Shown here piece by piece: positions 35,562 to 45,600 of a stretch of DNA of 64,000 bases. The notes beneath the pieces are model-generated. The model was given only the letters and a program-made list of their open reading frames with translations. It searched no databases and had not been told where the DNA came from. Made by a program: the position numbers and the translations under genes. Position 1 is the stretch's first letter; the number at the start of each line of letters is the position of its first letter. This stretch comes from Flavobacterium pectinovorum (GTDB taxonomy: Bacteria; Bacteroidota; Bacteroidia; Flavobacteriales; Flavobacteriaceae): positions 1-64,000 of the forward strand of contig NZ_RCZH01000017.1 in assembly GCF_006438875.1 (NCBI RefSeq), read 5' to 3'.

Positions 35562-36911
35562 ATGAATTTAAATCAGATACAAAACGTTTATTTTATTGGT
35601 ATTGGAGGCATCGGAATGAGTGCTCTGGCCCGCTATTTTAAAAATATAGGGAAACAGGTTTCAGGTTATGATAAAACGCCATCAATGCTAACAAATGAGT
35701 TAATTGAAAGTGGTATTGATATTCATTTTGAAGATAATATTAATTTGATTCCGTCAGATTATTTTGTTGAAAATACATTGATAATTTTTACTCCGGCTGT
35801 GCCTAAAACACATTCTGAATGGAATTATTTTATTGAAAGAAATTACGAAATTAAAAAACGTGCCGAAGTTTTAGGAATTATTACTAAAGACACTTTTAGT
35901 TTTGCTGTTGCAGGAACTCACGGAAAAACGACGACATCCAGTATTTTAGGTCATATTTTATATGAAAGTGGAGCAGATGTAACTGCTTTTGTGGGTGGAA
36001 TTGTAGAGAATTATAATTCGAATTTAATTGGAAACGGTAAAACGGTAACAGTTGTAGAGGCAGATGAATTTGATCGTTCATTTTTACACTTACATCCTAA
36101 TATTGCCTGTATTACTTCAATGGATGCAGATCATTTGGACATTTACGGTACAAGTGAGGCAATTGAAGCGTCGTTTGTAGAATTTGCTTCAAAAATAGAA
36201 GATAAGAGCAATCTTTTTATAACTAAAGAATTGCCGCTCGAAGGTATTCAATGTGCTATAAATGAAGATGCTGTATATAAGGCTTTCAATGTTCGTATTG
36301 AAGATGGAAGTTATGTTTTTGATGTGCAGACGCCATCAGAAATTATGAAAGATTTGCATTTTGGATTACCTGGTAAACACAATCTAATGAATGGATTGAT
36401 GGCTATTGCGATGGCAAAGACTTTTGGCACCCCGACCGACTTGATTGCAAAAGCCATTGCTTCATTCAGCGGAATAAGAAGACGTTTTTCATATCAGATT
36501 AAATCTGAAAAATTAGTTTATATAGATGATTATGCACATCATCCAACAGAAATAAATGCAGTACATCAGGCGGTGAGAGAATTATATCCAAATCGTAAAG
36601 TTTTGGCTATTTTTCAACCACATTTATTCAGCAGAACACGTGATTTTGCAGATGGATTTGCCGAAAGTTTATCTCAGTTTGATGAAGTGTTTTTGATGGA
36701 TATTTATCCTGCACGCGAATTACCGATGGAAGGGATTACATCAGATTGGCTGTTGGGTAAAATGACAAATTCGAACAAAAAAATTGTTGCAAAAAGTGAT
36801 TTATTAGCGGAGATCGAAGCCAGTGATGCGCCAATAATTGTGACAATAGGAGCTGGTGATATTGGTGAAATGGTTCCGTCAATTAAAAAAATGCTAAATG
36901 AAAATATTTAA
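35562..36911 (+). CDS. murC: UDP-MurNAc:L-alanine ligase
   Basis: A 449-residue Mur ligase. It has an N-terminal GIGGIGMSALARYF fold, the ATP loop AGTHGKTTTSS (near residue 120), EADEFDRSFLHL and MDADHLDIYG in the centre, and IDDYAHHPTEI followed by FQPHLFSRT in the C-terminal domain. It adds L-Ala to UDP-MurNAc, the first step of stem-peptide synthesis. Its 3' end overlaps ftsQ by 14 bases. Confidence 0.95.
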   Translation: MNLNQIQNVYFIGIGGIGMSALARYFKNIGKQVSGYDKTPSMLTNELIESGIDIHFEDNINLIPSDYFVENTLIIFTPAVPKTHSEWNYFIERNYEIKKRAEVLGIITKDTFSFAVAGTHGKTTTSSILGHILYESGADVTAFVGGIVENYNSNLIGNGKTVTVVEADEFDRSFLHLHPNIACITSMDADHLDIYGTSEAIEASFVEFASKIEDKSNLFITKELPLEGIQCAINEDAVYKAFNVRIEDGSYVFDVQTPSEIMKDLHFGLPGKHNLMNGLMAIAMAKTFGTPTDLIAKAIASFSGIRRRFSYQIKSEKLVYIDDYAHHPTEINAVHQAVRELYPNRKVLAIFQPHLFSRTRDFADGFAESLSQFDEVFLMDIYPARELPMEGITSDWLLGKMTNSNKKIVAKSDLLAEIEASDAPIIVTIGAGDIGEMVPSIKKMLNENI

Positions 36912-37620
36912 TTGGACAAATATTCGATTAATTCTCATTTTAGGGCTTGTACTTTTTTTGTATTCGTTTGCTCAACATCGAAATGGAGATCGAAAACTGA
37001 AAAAATCTATGGTTGTTTTTGTAGGAGAAAATACGCTTTTTGTGAAGCCGGAAACGGTTAATAAATTGTTGATAGAAAATAAAAAAGACGCTTCCAGTAT
37101 CCGAAAAGATGAATTAGATTTGAATAAGATAGAAAAAAACCTTGATACGCAAGACATGATTGAAAAGTCAGACGTTTTTGTAAGTATCGACGGCGTTCTA
37201 AAAGCGGTAGTAAAACAGAAGACACCAATAGCGCGAGTTTATGATGGTGATCAATCTTTTTATATTGACTATGAGGGAAATAAAATGCCTTTGTCGGACA
37301 ATTTTACGGCGCGAGTTCCTCTTGTTTCAGGGGCAATAAATAAAAAAAATAACGAAGATTTAGCTGCTTTATTTCGCACAATTTATGACGATGGGTTTTT
37401 GAAAAAAAACATCATTGCAATACAAATTATGCCGAATGGCAGCCTAAAAATGTTTAATCGAAATTATAATTACGTCATCGATTTTGGCAGAACGATGAAT
37501 GTTGATAAGAAATTTAGAAACTATAAAGCGTTTTTTCAAAAAGCAGTTTTAGATAGTTCGTTATACAAATACAACAAAATTGACCTTAGGTTTACGGAAC
37601 AAGTAGTTTGCACAAAATAA
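36898..37620 (+). CDS. ftsQ: Divisome protein FtsQ/DivIB
   Basis: A 240-residue bitopic protein. One membrane helix (about 8-24, LILILGLVLFLYSFAQH) is followed by a divergent POTRA/beta domain (KSDVFVSIDGVLKAVVKQKT, then FYIDYEGNKMPLS). Size, topology and position between murC and ftsA identify it; sequence identity to proteobacterial FtsQ is low, as expected. It links early and late divisome parts through FtsL and FtsB. Starts within murC. Confidence 0.9.
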   Translation: MKIFNWTNIRLILILGLVLFLYSFAQHRNGDRKLKKSMVVFVGENTLFVKPETVNKLLIENKKDASSIRKDELDLNKIEKNLDTQDMIEKSDVFVSIDGVLKAVVKQKTPIARVYDGDQSFYIDYEGNKMPLSDNFTARVPLVSGAINKKNNEDLAALFRTIYDDGFLKKNIIAIQIMPNGSLKMFNRNYNYVIDFGRTMNVDKKFRNYKAFFQKAVLDSSLYKYNKIDLRFTEQVVCTK

Positions 37621-37626
37621 TAGAAA

Positions 37627-39048
37627 ATGGAAAAAGATAACATTGCAGTAGGTCTAGATATTGGAACAACCAAAATAGTTGCCATGATAGGCAAGAAAAA
37701 TGAGTATGGCAAATTGGAAATTTTGGGTATTGGTAAATCCAAAAGTTTGGGAGTTGCGCGAGGTGTAGTAAACAACATTACGCAAACTATTCAGTCAATT
37801 CAACAAGCAATACTTGAAGCAGAAAATAATTCAGGTTATAAAATTAAAGATGTGGTTGTTGGTATCGCAGGACAACACATAAGAAGTATACAGCATACAG
37901 ATTACATCAGCCGTAATAATCCGGAAGAAGTAATTGGCGAAAAAGATATTCAACTTTTAATTGATCAGGTAAATAAACTGGCGATGTTGCCGGGAGAAGA
38001 AATCATTCACGTTTTGCCACAAGAATTTAAAATCGACGGGCAATCTGAAATTAAAGAACCAATCGGAATGTACGGTGGAAGATTAGAATCTAGTTTTCAC
38101 GTAGTAGTAGGACAGGCTTCTTCAATTAGAAATGTTGGAAGATGTATTCAGAGTTCAGGAATCGAATTGTCAGGATTGACATTAGAGCCTTTAGCTTCTG
38201 CAGATGCAGTTTTGAGTCAGGAAGAAAAAGAAGCAGGTGTTGCCTTAATTGATATTGGTGGTGGGACAACAGATTTAGCCATTTTTAAAGATGGTATTAT
38301 TCGTCACACAGCAGTAATTCCTTTTGGAGGAAATGTAATTACAGATGATATCAAAGAAGGCTGTTCAATTATAGAAAAACAAGCAGAGCTTTTAAAAATA
38401 AAATTCGGATCGGCTTGGCCGGGAGAAAATAAAGACAACGAGATTGTTTCTATTCCAGGATTAAGAGGAAGAGAGCCAAAAGAGATTTCGCTTAAAAACT
38501 TATCTAAAATTATCCATGCCCGTGTTGTGGAAATTGTAGAACAGGTTTTTGCTGAGATTAAAGCTTACGGACACGAAGATCCTCGTAAAAAATTAATTGC
38601 CGGAATCGTTCTTACGGGTGGTGGCGCTCAACTAAAACATATAAAACAATTAGTAGAGTACATTACAGGTATGGATACCAGAATTGGATATCCAAACGAA
38701 CATTTAGCAGGGAATTCGAGTGAAGAAATTTCTAGTCCGTTATTTGCAACCGCAGTTGGATTAGTAATGAATAGTATCGAAAATAGTACGCAAAGTGCTG
38801 TTAGAATGGAAATTGTAAATGAGCAGCCCAAAGTGGTTTACAGAAATGTTCCGCCTCAGACACAACAACCTATTCAACAACGATACGAAGTAGAAGAAAA
38901 CTACGTTGAAAGAGTAGAAACTATTGAAGACACAAGGGAAGTTAGAAAAAATGTGTCTAAAGAAGAATCTACAGAAACAAAAATCAGAAGATCATTTTTT
39001 GACCGCTATGTCGATAAAATCAAAGATTTTTTAGACAACGCTGAATAA
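37627..39048 (+). CDS. ftsA: Cell-division actin homologue FtsA
   Basis: A 473-residue ATPase of the actin fold. Phosphate-1 loop is AVGLDIGTTKIVAMIG (about 7-22), phosphate-2 IDIGGGTTDLAIF near residue 205, and the adenosine loop IVLTGGGAQLKHI near residue 330. The C-terminal amphipathic helix FFDRYVDKIKDFLDN should tether it to the membrane. It anchors FtsZ filaments. A tail of about 70 residues precedes the helix. Six bases separate it from ftsQ. Confidence 0.95.
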   Translation: MEKDNIAVGLDIGTTKIVAMIGKKNEYGKLEILGIGKSKSLGVARGVVNNITQTIQSIQQAILEAENNSGYKIKDVVVGIAGQHIRSIQHTDYISRNNPEEVIGEKDIQLLIDQVNKLAMLPGEEIIHVLPQEFKIDGQSEIKEPIGMYGGRLESSFHVVVGQASSIRNVGRCIQSSGIELSGLTLEPLASADAVLSQEEKEAGVALIDIGGGTTDLAIFKDGIIRHTAVIPFGGNVITDDIKEGCSIIEKQAELLKIKFGSAWPGENKDNEIVSIPGLRGREPKEISLKNLSKIIHARVVEIVEQVFAEIKAYGHEDPRKKLIAGIVLTGGGAQLKHIKQLVEYITGMDTRIGYPNEHLAGNSSEEISSPLFATAVGLVMNSIENSTQSAVRMEIVNEQPKVVYRNVPPQTQQPIQQRYEVEENYVERVETIEDTREVRKNVSKEESTETKIRRSFFDRYVDKIKDFLDNAE

Positions 39049-39144
39049 ATATAAGCCGAATAATAATAAGAGAAAAGGAGTTACTATTGGCCCCAAGTCA
39101 AGAAGTAAAAAATGTATTAAATAAGAATTTCAAAAACCAAAAAG

Positions 39145-41151
39145 ATGATGAGCAACTCAGAATTTGGAAGTATTTCATTTGATTTACCAAAAAACCAATC
39201 AAATGTTATCAAAGTAATAGGTGTAGGTGGAGGTGGTAGTAACGCTATCAACCACATGTTTAAGCAAGGTATTAAAGGCGTAGATTTTATCGTTTGTAAT
39301 ACCGATTCACAGGCACTACAGAACAGTTCAGTACCTAACAAAATTCAGTTGGGTATGAATCTGACAGAAGGTCTTGGAGCAGGAGCAAATCCTGATGTAG
39401 GACAGCAATCTGCTATTGAAAGTATCGCTGATATCGAGAAAATGCTGGACCGTGGTACCAAGATGGTATTTATTACCGCTGGTATGGGTGGAGGAACAGG
39501 TACAGGTGCTGCTCCGGTAATTGCACAATTGGCAAAAGAAAGAGAAATCCTTACCGTTGGTATCGTGACAATTCCGTTTCAGTTTGAAGGGAAAGTTCGT
39601 CAGGAACAAGCACTTTTAGGAATCGAAAAATTGCGCAAGCAGGTCGATTCGTTAATTGTAATTAATAATAATAAATTAAGAGAAGTATACGGAAATCTAG
39701 GTTTTAAAGCCGGATTCTCAAAAGCAGATGAAGTTTTGGCAACAGCCTCAAGAGGTATTGCCGAAGTAATTACGCACCACTATACTCAAAATATCGATTT
39801 ACGTGATGCTAAAACTGTTTTATCAAATAGTGGAACAGCTATCATGGGGTCTTCTGTTGCTGCGGGTGAGAACAGAGCAAAAGATGCTATCGTTTCGGCA
39901 TTGGATTCTCCGTTGTTAAACGACAACAAAATTACAGGAGCCAAAAACGTATTGTTGCTTATCGTTTCTGGATCAAACGAAATTACACTGGATGAGATTG
40001 GAGAAATCAATGATCACATTCAGGTAGAAGCAGGTCACAATGCTAATATTATCATGGGAGTTGGTGAAGACGAAACTCTTGGTGATGCTATTGCGGTGAC
40101 TATTATTGCAACAGGTTTTGATGTTGAACAACAAAACGAAATTGTAAATACTGAACCTAAAAAAATCATCCATACATTAGGAGATGACCAAAGAAGTGTT
40201 TATGATTTAACAAATAAAACATTAACATCTTTTGATGTAAATACAGAAACACCTACTGTAAAATCAGAAGAAAAGATTGTTTTTGATTTAATGGAAGATA
40301 CCTCGTTTGCTGATACGGTTGCTCCCGTAGTACCAACTCCGGTTGCTCCAGTTGCAGTTGCTCCAACTATTAATCAGGAAGAATTGGTAGTTATGTCTGA
40401 GTTTATCAAAAATCTGGATGTAACTTTTGAAATTGTTTCGCCAATTACAGATATTGATTTTACAATATCAACGCCTGCTCCTGAGGTGCAAGCTTTTCAG
40501 GAAGTGAAACCAGTTCAGCAGAGAACTTTTGAAAGAGAAGAGCAAACTACTTTTTCATTTGATTTACCGCTTTACAGATCAGAGCCAGAAGTAAAAAGAG
40601 AGCCAGTTGCTGAACAGCAAGAAACTAAAATCTTATTCGAATTATCAAATGAGACTCGCAATATAAAAGTAAATGATCCTGTACAATTTGTGCCGGTTAC
40701 AGAAGTTTCGGATAAAGGAATCATCAAATATTCGTTAGAAGAATATATGGAGGTTGAAAATGATTTAACAGCATCAAAACCGGTTGAAAAAGTGATAGAA
40801 GATGTAATTCCAGAGGAATTAAATATCACAATGAAACCAAGAGATTTTGCAAGCGAAGCTGATTATTCAACAACATCAAATGTTTCTCCAATGGAATTAA
40901 CAATTGAGGAGACGTTGCGTTTAAGAGCTGATGAAAGAAGAAAGAAACTAAAAGAATTTAATTATAAATTCCATAATAATGTTTCCAGAATTGATGAACT
41001 TGAAAAAGAGCCTGCTTACAAAAGATTAGGAATCGATTTGTCTAATTCACAGTCAAATAACAACAGTTCGAGAATATCAGTTGGGACAGATAGTAACAAC
41101 GATTTGCAATTAAGATCAAACAATTCCTTTTTACACGACAATGTAGATTAA
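39145..41151 (+). CDS. ftsZ: Cell-division GTPase FtsZ, long C-terminal form
   Basis: A 668-residue tubulin homologue. GTP motifs are GVGGGGSNAINHM (about 28-40) and the tubulin signature AGMGGGTGTGAAPVIA (about 112-127). The GTPase core ends near residue 325. The rest, nearly half the protein, is an acidic linker (about 340-600), then a charged helix (RADERRKKLKEFNYKFH) and the block LEKEPAYKRLGIDL. E. coli FtsZ has 383 residues; the extension is usual in Flavobacteriia. The start may be either of two adjacent ATGs. Last dcw gene before a terminator. Confidence 0.96.
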   Translation: MMSNSEFGSISFDLPKNQSNVIKVIGVGGGGSNAINHMFKQGIKGVDFIVCNTDSQALQNSSVPNKIQLGMNLTEGLGAGANPDVGQQSAIESIADIEKMLDRGTKMVFITAGMGGGTGTGAAPVIAQLAKEREILTVGIVTIPFQFEGKVRQEQALLGIEKLRKQVDSLIVINNNKLREVYGNLGFKAGFSKADEVLATASRGIAEVITHHYTQNIDLRDAKTVLSNSGTAIMGSSVAAGENRAKDAIVSALDSPLLNDNKITGAKNVLLLIVSGSNEITLDEIGEINDHIQVEAGHNANIIMGVGEDETLGDAIAVTIIATGFDVEQQNEIVNTEPKKIIHTLGDDQRSVYDLTNKTLTSFDVNTETPTVKSEEKIVFDLMEDTSFADTVAPVVPTPVAPVAVAPTINQEELVVMSEFIKNLDVTFEIVSPITDIDFTISTPAPEVQAFQEVKPVQQRTFEREEQTTFSFDLPLYRSEPEVKREPVAEQQETKILFELSNETRNIKVNDPVQFVPVTEVSDKGIIKYSLEEYMEVENDLTASKPVEKVIEDVIPEELNITMKPRDFASEADYSTTSNVSPMELTIEETLRLRADERRKKLKEFNYKFHNNVSRIDELEKEPAYKRLGIDLSNSQSNNNSSRISVGTDSNNDLQLRSNNSFLHDNVD

Positions 41152-41178
41152 TATTGTTATCATAATAAATACGGATAG

Positions 41179-41218
41179 CCCGAAAATTGGATTTAATTTT
41201 CGGGTTATTTTTTTTATC
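41179..41218 (+). terminator. Terminator of the dcw operon
   Basis: CCCGAAAATT (41179-41188) pairs with AATTTTCGGG (41195-41204) and runs into a T-rich tract to about 41215. It closes the mraZ-ftsZ unit. Confidence 0.85.
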
Positions 41219-41352
41219 TTCGCACAGAATTTAGAATTTGACTTCTTTCTTAGACTTTAAAAGTGAATCTTATTGTAAGGTTGACAAGGTCAAAAGCAAA
41301 TTCAAATAAATAATCAATCTATAAGCTTAGCTTATTTAAATAAAATTAAGAA

Positions 41353-41802
41353 ATGAGTTTACAAACATTAATCATGGACGAGATCAAAACCGCCATGAGA
41401 GCAAAAGATACAGTAGCATTAGAGGCATTAAGAGCAATTAAATCTGAAATGCTATTAGCTGCAACGGCTTCAGGTTCTAAAGAAGAGTTAACAGAAGATG
41501 ATGAAGTTAAATTACTTCAAAGACTAGTTAAAACCCGTAAAGAAAGTGCCAGAATTTTTACAGAACAAAACCGCCCTGATCTTGCTGAGCCAGAATTAGC
41601 ACAAATTGCTGTAATCGAAAAATTCCTTCCTGCACAATTAAGTGAGGAAGAAGTAGAAGCTGTAATTGCAAAAATCATTGCTGAAACTGGAGCATCCGGA
41701 ATTGCTTCTATGGGTAAAGTTATGGGATTAGCATCTGCACAATTAGGCGGAACTGCTGAAGGAAAAACAATTTCGACAATCGTTAAAAAATTATTAGTTT
41801 AA
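41353..41802 (+). CDS. GatB/YqeY domain protein
   Basis: A 149-residue cytoplasmic helical protein (LQTLIMDEIKTAMRAKD, LLQRLVKTRKESARIF, MGKVMGLASAQLGGTAEGKT). It is a stand-alone version of the C-terminal tRNA-interacting domain of GatB; the role is uncertain, perhaps in tRNA-dependent amidation. Its own promoter is plausible: TATCTTCG at 41215-41222 is close to the -7 consensus. From memory, it often follows ftsZ in Flavobacteriaceae. Confidence 0.9.
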   Translation: MSLQTLIMDEIKTAMRAKDTVALEALRAIKSEMLLAATASGSKEELTEDDEVKLLQRLVKTRKESARIFTEQNRPDLAEPELAQIAVIEKFLPAQLSEEEVEAVIAKIIAETGASGIASMGKVMGLASAQLGGTAEGKTISTIVKKLLV

Positions 41803-41813
41803 GAAATTAAATT

Positions 41814-41851
41814 TTAGAGTTTAGATTTTCAATTCATAATCTAAACTCTAA
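41814..41851. repeat. 14-bp perfect hairpin between yqeY and tRNA-Arg
   Basis: TTAGAGTTTAGATT (41814-41827) and AATCTAAACTCTAA (41838-41851) pair perfectly around a 10-base loop. No T-run follows. It uses the same TTTAGATT vocabulary as the arms around the second S23-type gene. Confidence 0.7.
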
Positions 41852-41867
41852 GATCTATAATAATAAA

Positions 41868-41941
41868 GACCACGTAGTTCAACTGGATAGAATATCAGAT
41901 TTCGGCTCTGAGGGTTGGGGGTTCGAACCCCTCCGTGGTCA
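41868..41941 (+). tRNA. tRNA-Arg (anticodon UCG)
   Basis: The seven-base acceptor stem GACCACG/CGTGGTC is perfect. The anticodon stem TCAGA/TCTGA encloses TTTCGGC, giving anticodon TCG (reads CGA and other CGN codons). The T arm GGGGGTTCGAACCCC is perfect. The discriminator is A, and CCA is not encoded. A strong terminator follows. Confidence 0.95.
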
Positions 41942-41943
41942 CA

Positions 41944-41986
41944 AAAAAAGGCAAAATACATAAGTAATGTATTTTGCCTTTTTTTT
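41944..41986 (+). terminator. Terminator after tRNA-Arg
   Basis: AAAAGGCAAAATACAT pairs with ATGTATTTTGCCTTTT around a five-base loop, then T-rich sequence. Confidence 0.9.
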
Positions 41987-41999
41987 GTCTGAATTTAAG

Positions 42000-42693
42000 G
42001 CTTGTCTCAGACAACTTAGTTCATGATTAATTCTTTCTTCTTATTTTCTTTTTCAAACTCTACACAAGTATTCATTAGATGTTGTGTAAAAATGCTTGCC
42101 TTTTTTACAGGTAGAATTCCTTGATTATTATTCTTTTTCGATTTTTTTTAGCATTTATTTTTTTGCAAAAAATGTCTTTTTTTATTCATCTTAAAATTTT
42201 TAGTGGCAATAATACATTCAATTTATTGTCATATTTGAATTATTAAATAAATATTTATTGTACGGTATATCTTATTTTTTAATGATTTAAAGATCAGTAA
42301 GGTACTTCATTTCTAACAGAAAAATAATTCTCAAATAGTAGTAAACTTATTAATTGAGAATTCAATTGTGGAGTGTATTGAACAATGTAGAATTTATGCA
42401 AACTCTAACGAATTTGGGAGAAATTTATTTTATGGAGTTGGTTTTAATCACTCAATTTTCGAAATGTTGAGTTTTATCTTAGAAAATGGAGAACTTAAAA
42501 AAATTGGCAGGTAAAATTCTGTCTGCTTATTTTTCTTTTAAAGTAGCATGAATTTGGTGTTAAGAAACGTGAAAAATTGTTTTTTAAAAGAGTGTTGTAT
42601 AAAAAAACGGAGTATAAATGTAAAATGAGCAATATGGATTAAAAAAAATGAGGAGAAAATAACTAAAAAAATGAAAAAAAATTAAAAACTAAA
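42000..42693. other. Long AT-rich gap before the surface-protein operon
   Basis: About 690 bases with no convincing gene. A plus-strand open frame from GTG 42368 to the stop at 42512-42514 (48 codons, containing NEFGRNLFYGVGFNHSIFEM) and a minus-strand open stretch near 42017-42145 (containing FTQHLMNTCVEFEKE) look faintly protein-like and could be gene remnants. 42120-42300 is very T-rich. The region may also hold a long leader or regulatory site for the 42694 operon. No tRNA, hairpin array or repeat stands out. Confidence 0.4.
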
Positions 42694-45600
42694 ATGAATA
42701 GAATAAAAATTAAAATGAACAAAAATTTACTTATTGTATTGGCCTTTCTTTTGTTTGATTTAGGGTATGGGCAAAATATTATTACCTGGAAAGGGGGTAA
42801 CGCAGGTAGTGCTCAGGATTGGGATACCCCTGCTAACTGGAATCCTAGTCGCAGACCAGTTGCAGGCGATGATGTCATTATACCGAATACAGCTTTTCAA
42901 CCTATAATAGTTGGTGATGCGTATTGTAAGTCTATTAAGTTGTCAAATTCAATTCCTGGTGGTGTTGTTTTGTCTGTAAACGGAGATGGTATTCTTATTG
43001 TTGATAATTCCTTAGAGATGGATAGTGGTACAAGTTTACGTATTGGTACAGGAAATCTATTCATTACTGGAGATGTTAAAATGAATGGTGGACCACTACA
43101 AAATGATGTGACTTTTACCGGAGCAGGTAACTTAACTATTGGTGGTACAATGACAGGCGGTACATTGAATGCCGGAACAGGAAAGGTAGAGTATAACAGT
43201 ACCGCTCCCCAGACAGTAGGTGTTTATGTCTATAATAATTTAACACTTTCTGGTAGTGGTTTAAAAACAATTACAACTAGTAATACGGGGGTAAATAACA
43301 CTCTTTCAATGGAAGGGACGGCAACAACGTCAGCACCGCCAACTTATGGTAATAATGCGACTTTAAAATATAATAGTTCTGTATCACACACAGCCGGGCC
43401 GGAATGGATACCATATTTTACTTCTACCGGAGGTATTGTAATTGCCAATACTGGTGCAGTTACTATTGCTGTCGAGAAAAAAATTGGTAAAGACACACCT
43501 CTTTCTATAGCTGGCAGGGCGTCATTACTAATTTCAGGGCAGTCTAATTTTTATTTTGGAGGTAATTTAATTAACAAGGGGAAATTGATATCTGATGGTG
43601 TAATTTATATTGATGGAGATGCAGAATCTCAAAGTATTGATGGCTTTACATCGAAAGGAATTATTATGGCTAAAAATAGCGGTAAAGCTACTTTTACACA
43701 AGACATGACTTCAGGAACTTTAACGTTTAATGGGGTAGCCGGAACACTTAATCTTGGAACAGGTTTGACACATTCCTTTACTAATTGGATTAGATTTCAA
43801 GGAATATTAAATGCTGATTCAAGTCTTTTGAAATTTTCAGGAGATGTAATTGATAATGGAGGTAGTTTTATTGCAGGTACAGGAACAGTAGAATTTAATG
43901 GTGGAGCTCAAAATTTAGGAGCAGGATCAATAACTTATAATAATCTAACATTATCAGGAAATGGTACTAAAACTTTTGCGGCACAAACTACAATAAATGA
44001 AACTATTTCTATTGCAAGTAATATAGTTGTAGATCTAGGGGCTACTTTAGTACATACTGCAAAAACTATAAAATTGGGAGGCGCACTTGGAGCAGGTGGG
44101 TCATGGGGAAGCAAACTTTCTAATGCTGTTAACACGGACGATACTTTTTTCGTTCGTAACAATGGTATTATTAACGTTGGGCCAACAATGGCTGTAGATA
44201 AAAGTACTATAGCAGCACTTACTACAGAATATGGTACACCATCAGCACCAAGTAGTTTTGTTTTAACTGCTATGGCTATGGTTGAAAATATTTTAGTTAC
44301 TCCATCATCAGAGTTTGAAGTAAGTTTTGATGTTGATAAGAATTTTAGTAATACTGTTACTATTCCAGCTGGGGCTACTATAACTAGAACAGTTTATGTT
44401 CGATTAAAAGCAACAACGAGAGCAGGAGACTATCTTTCCGGAACTGTAATTTTAAGTAGTGGTACTACTACAACTTCGATTGTAATACCAGTTGCAAAAA
44501 GTACCGTAAATAAAGCAAAACTTACTATCATAGCAGATAATTTGGTGAAAAATTACGGAGAAGAAAATCCAACACTTACATTTACATATAATAAATTTGT
44601 AAATGAAGAAACTAATGTGGTTTTAACTGCACAACCTGTAATTACTACTACAGTTGATAAAAACACTAATTTTGGTTCATATCCACAATCTATTACAGTT
44701 AGTGGAGCAAAGGCGGAAAATTACGATATTACCTATACTGCAGGTAATTTTACAGTAAATCCTTTAAAAGAAGCAGGTTTAGGAAATCTTACGATTAGTA
44801 ATGGTCCTTTATCACCACTTTTTGTAGAAGGAACTTTTGCTTATAATGCAATATCTGTGCCTTACAAACAAACAAGTGTTACAGTAACACCAACTGCTAA
44901 GGATGTAACCGCAACAATAAAAGTAAATAATATAGCTGTTGTTAGTGGAACTCCTTTTGAAGTTGTTAATTTACAAGTAGGTTCAAATACGATTATTACA
45001 AGAGTATTAGCTCAGGATAATCTAACTTATAAAGATTATGTAATAACTATCGCTAGAGAGCCAGCCTCAAGTAATGCTGGTTTAACAGATTTAGCAATCA
45101 GTGATGGTACTTTGAGTCCAGCTTTTGCAGAAGGAACTACAAAATACATTGCCACAGTACCTAATGATGTTACAAATATTAAAGTAACACCAGTTAGTGC
45201 AGACACAACAGCAACGATAACAGTAAATGGAAAAGAAGTTCCTAGTGGAACAGCTTCGGGAGGACTTCCTTTACAAGTAGGTGAAAACACAATTACTACA
45301 GTAGTTACAGCTCAGGACGGAACGATTAATACATATACAGTAATTGTTACAAGAGCATCTTCGAGTAATTCAGGCTTAACAGATTTAGCGATTAGTGAAG
45401 GAACTTTAAGTCCGGCTTTTGCAGAGGGAACTATAGCTTATACAGCTACAGTACCTTATGATATTGCAAATATCACTGTTACACCAATTACAGCAGATAC
45501 TACAGCAACAGTAACCATAAATGGAAAAGAAGTTCCTAGTGGAACTGCCTCAACAGACCTTCCGTTAAAAGTAGGTGAAAATACAATTAAAACTGTAGTA

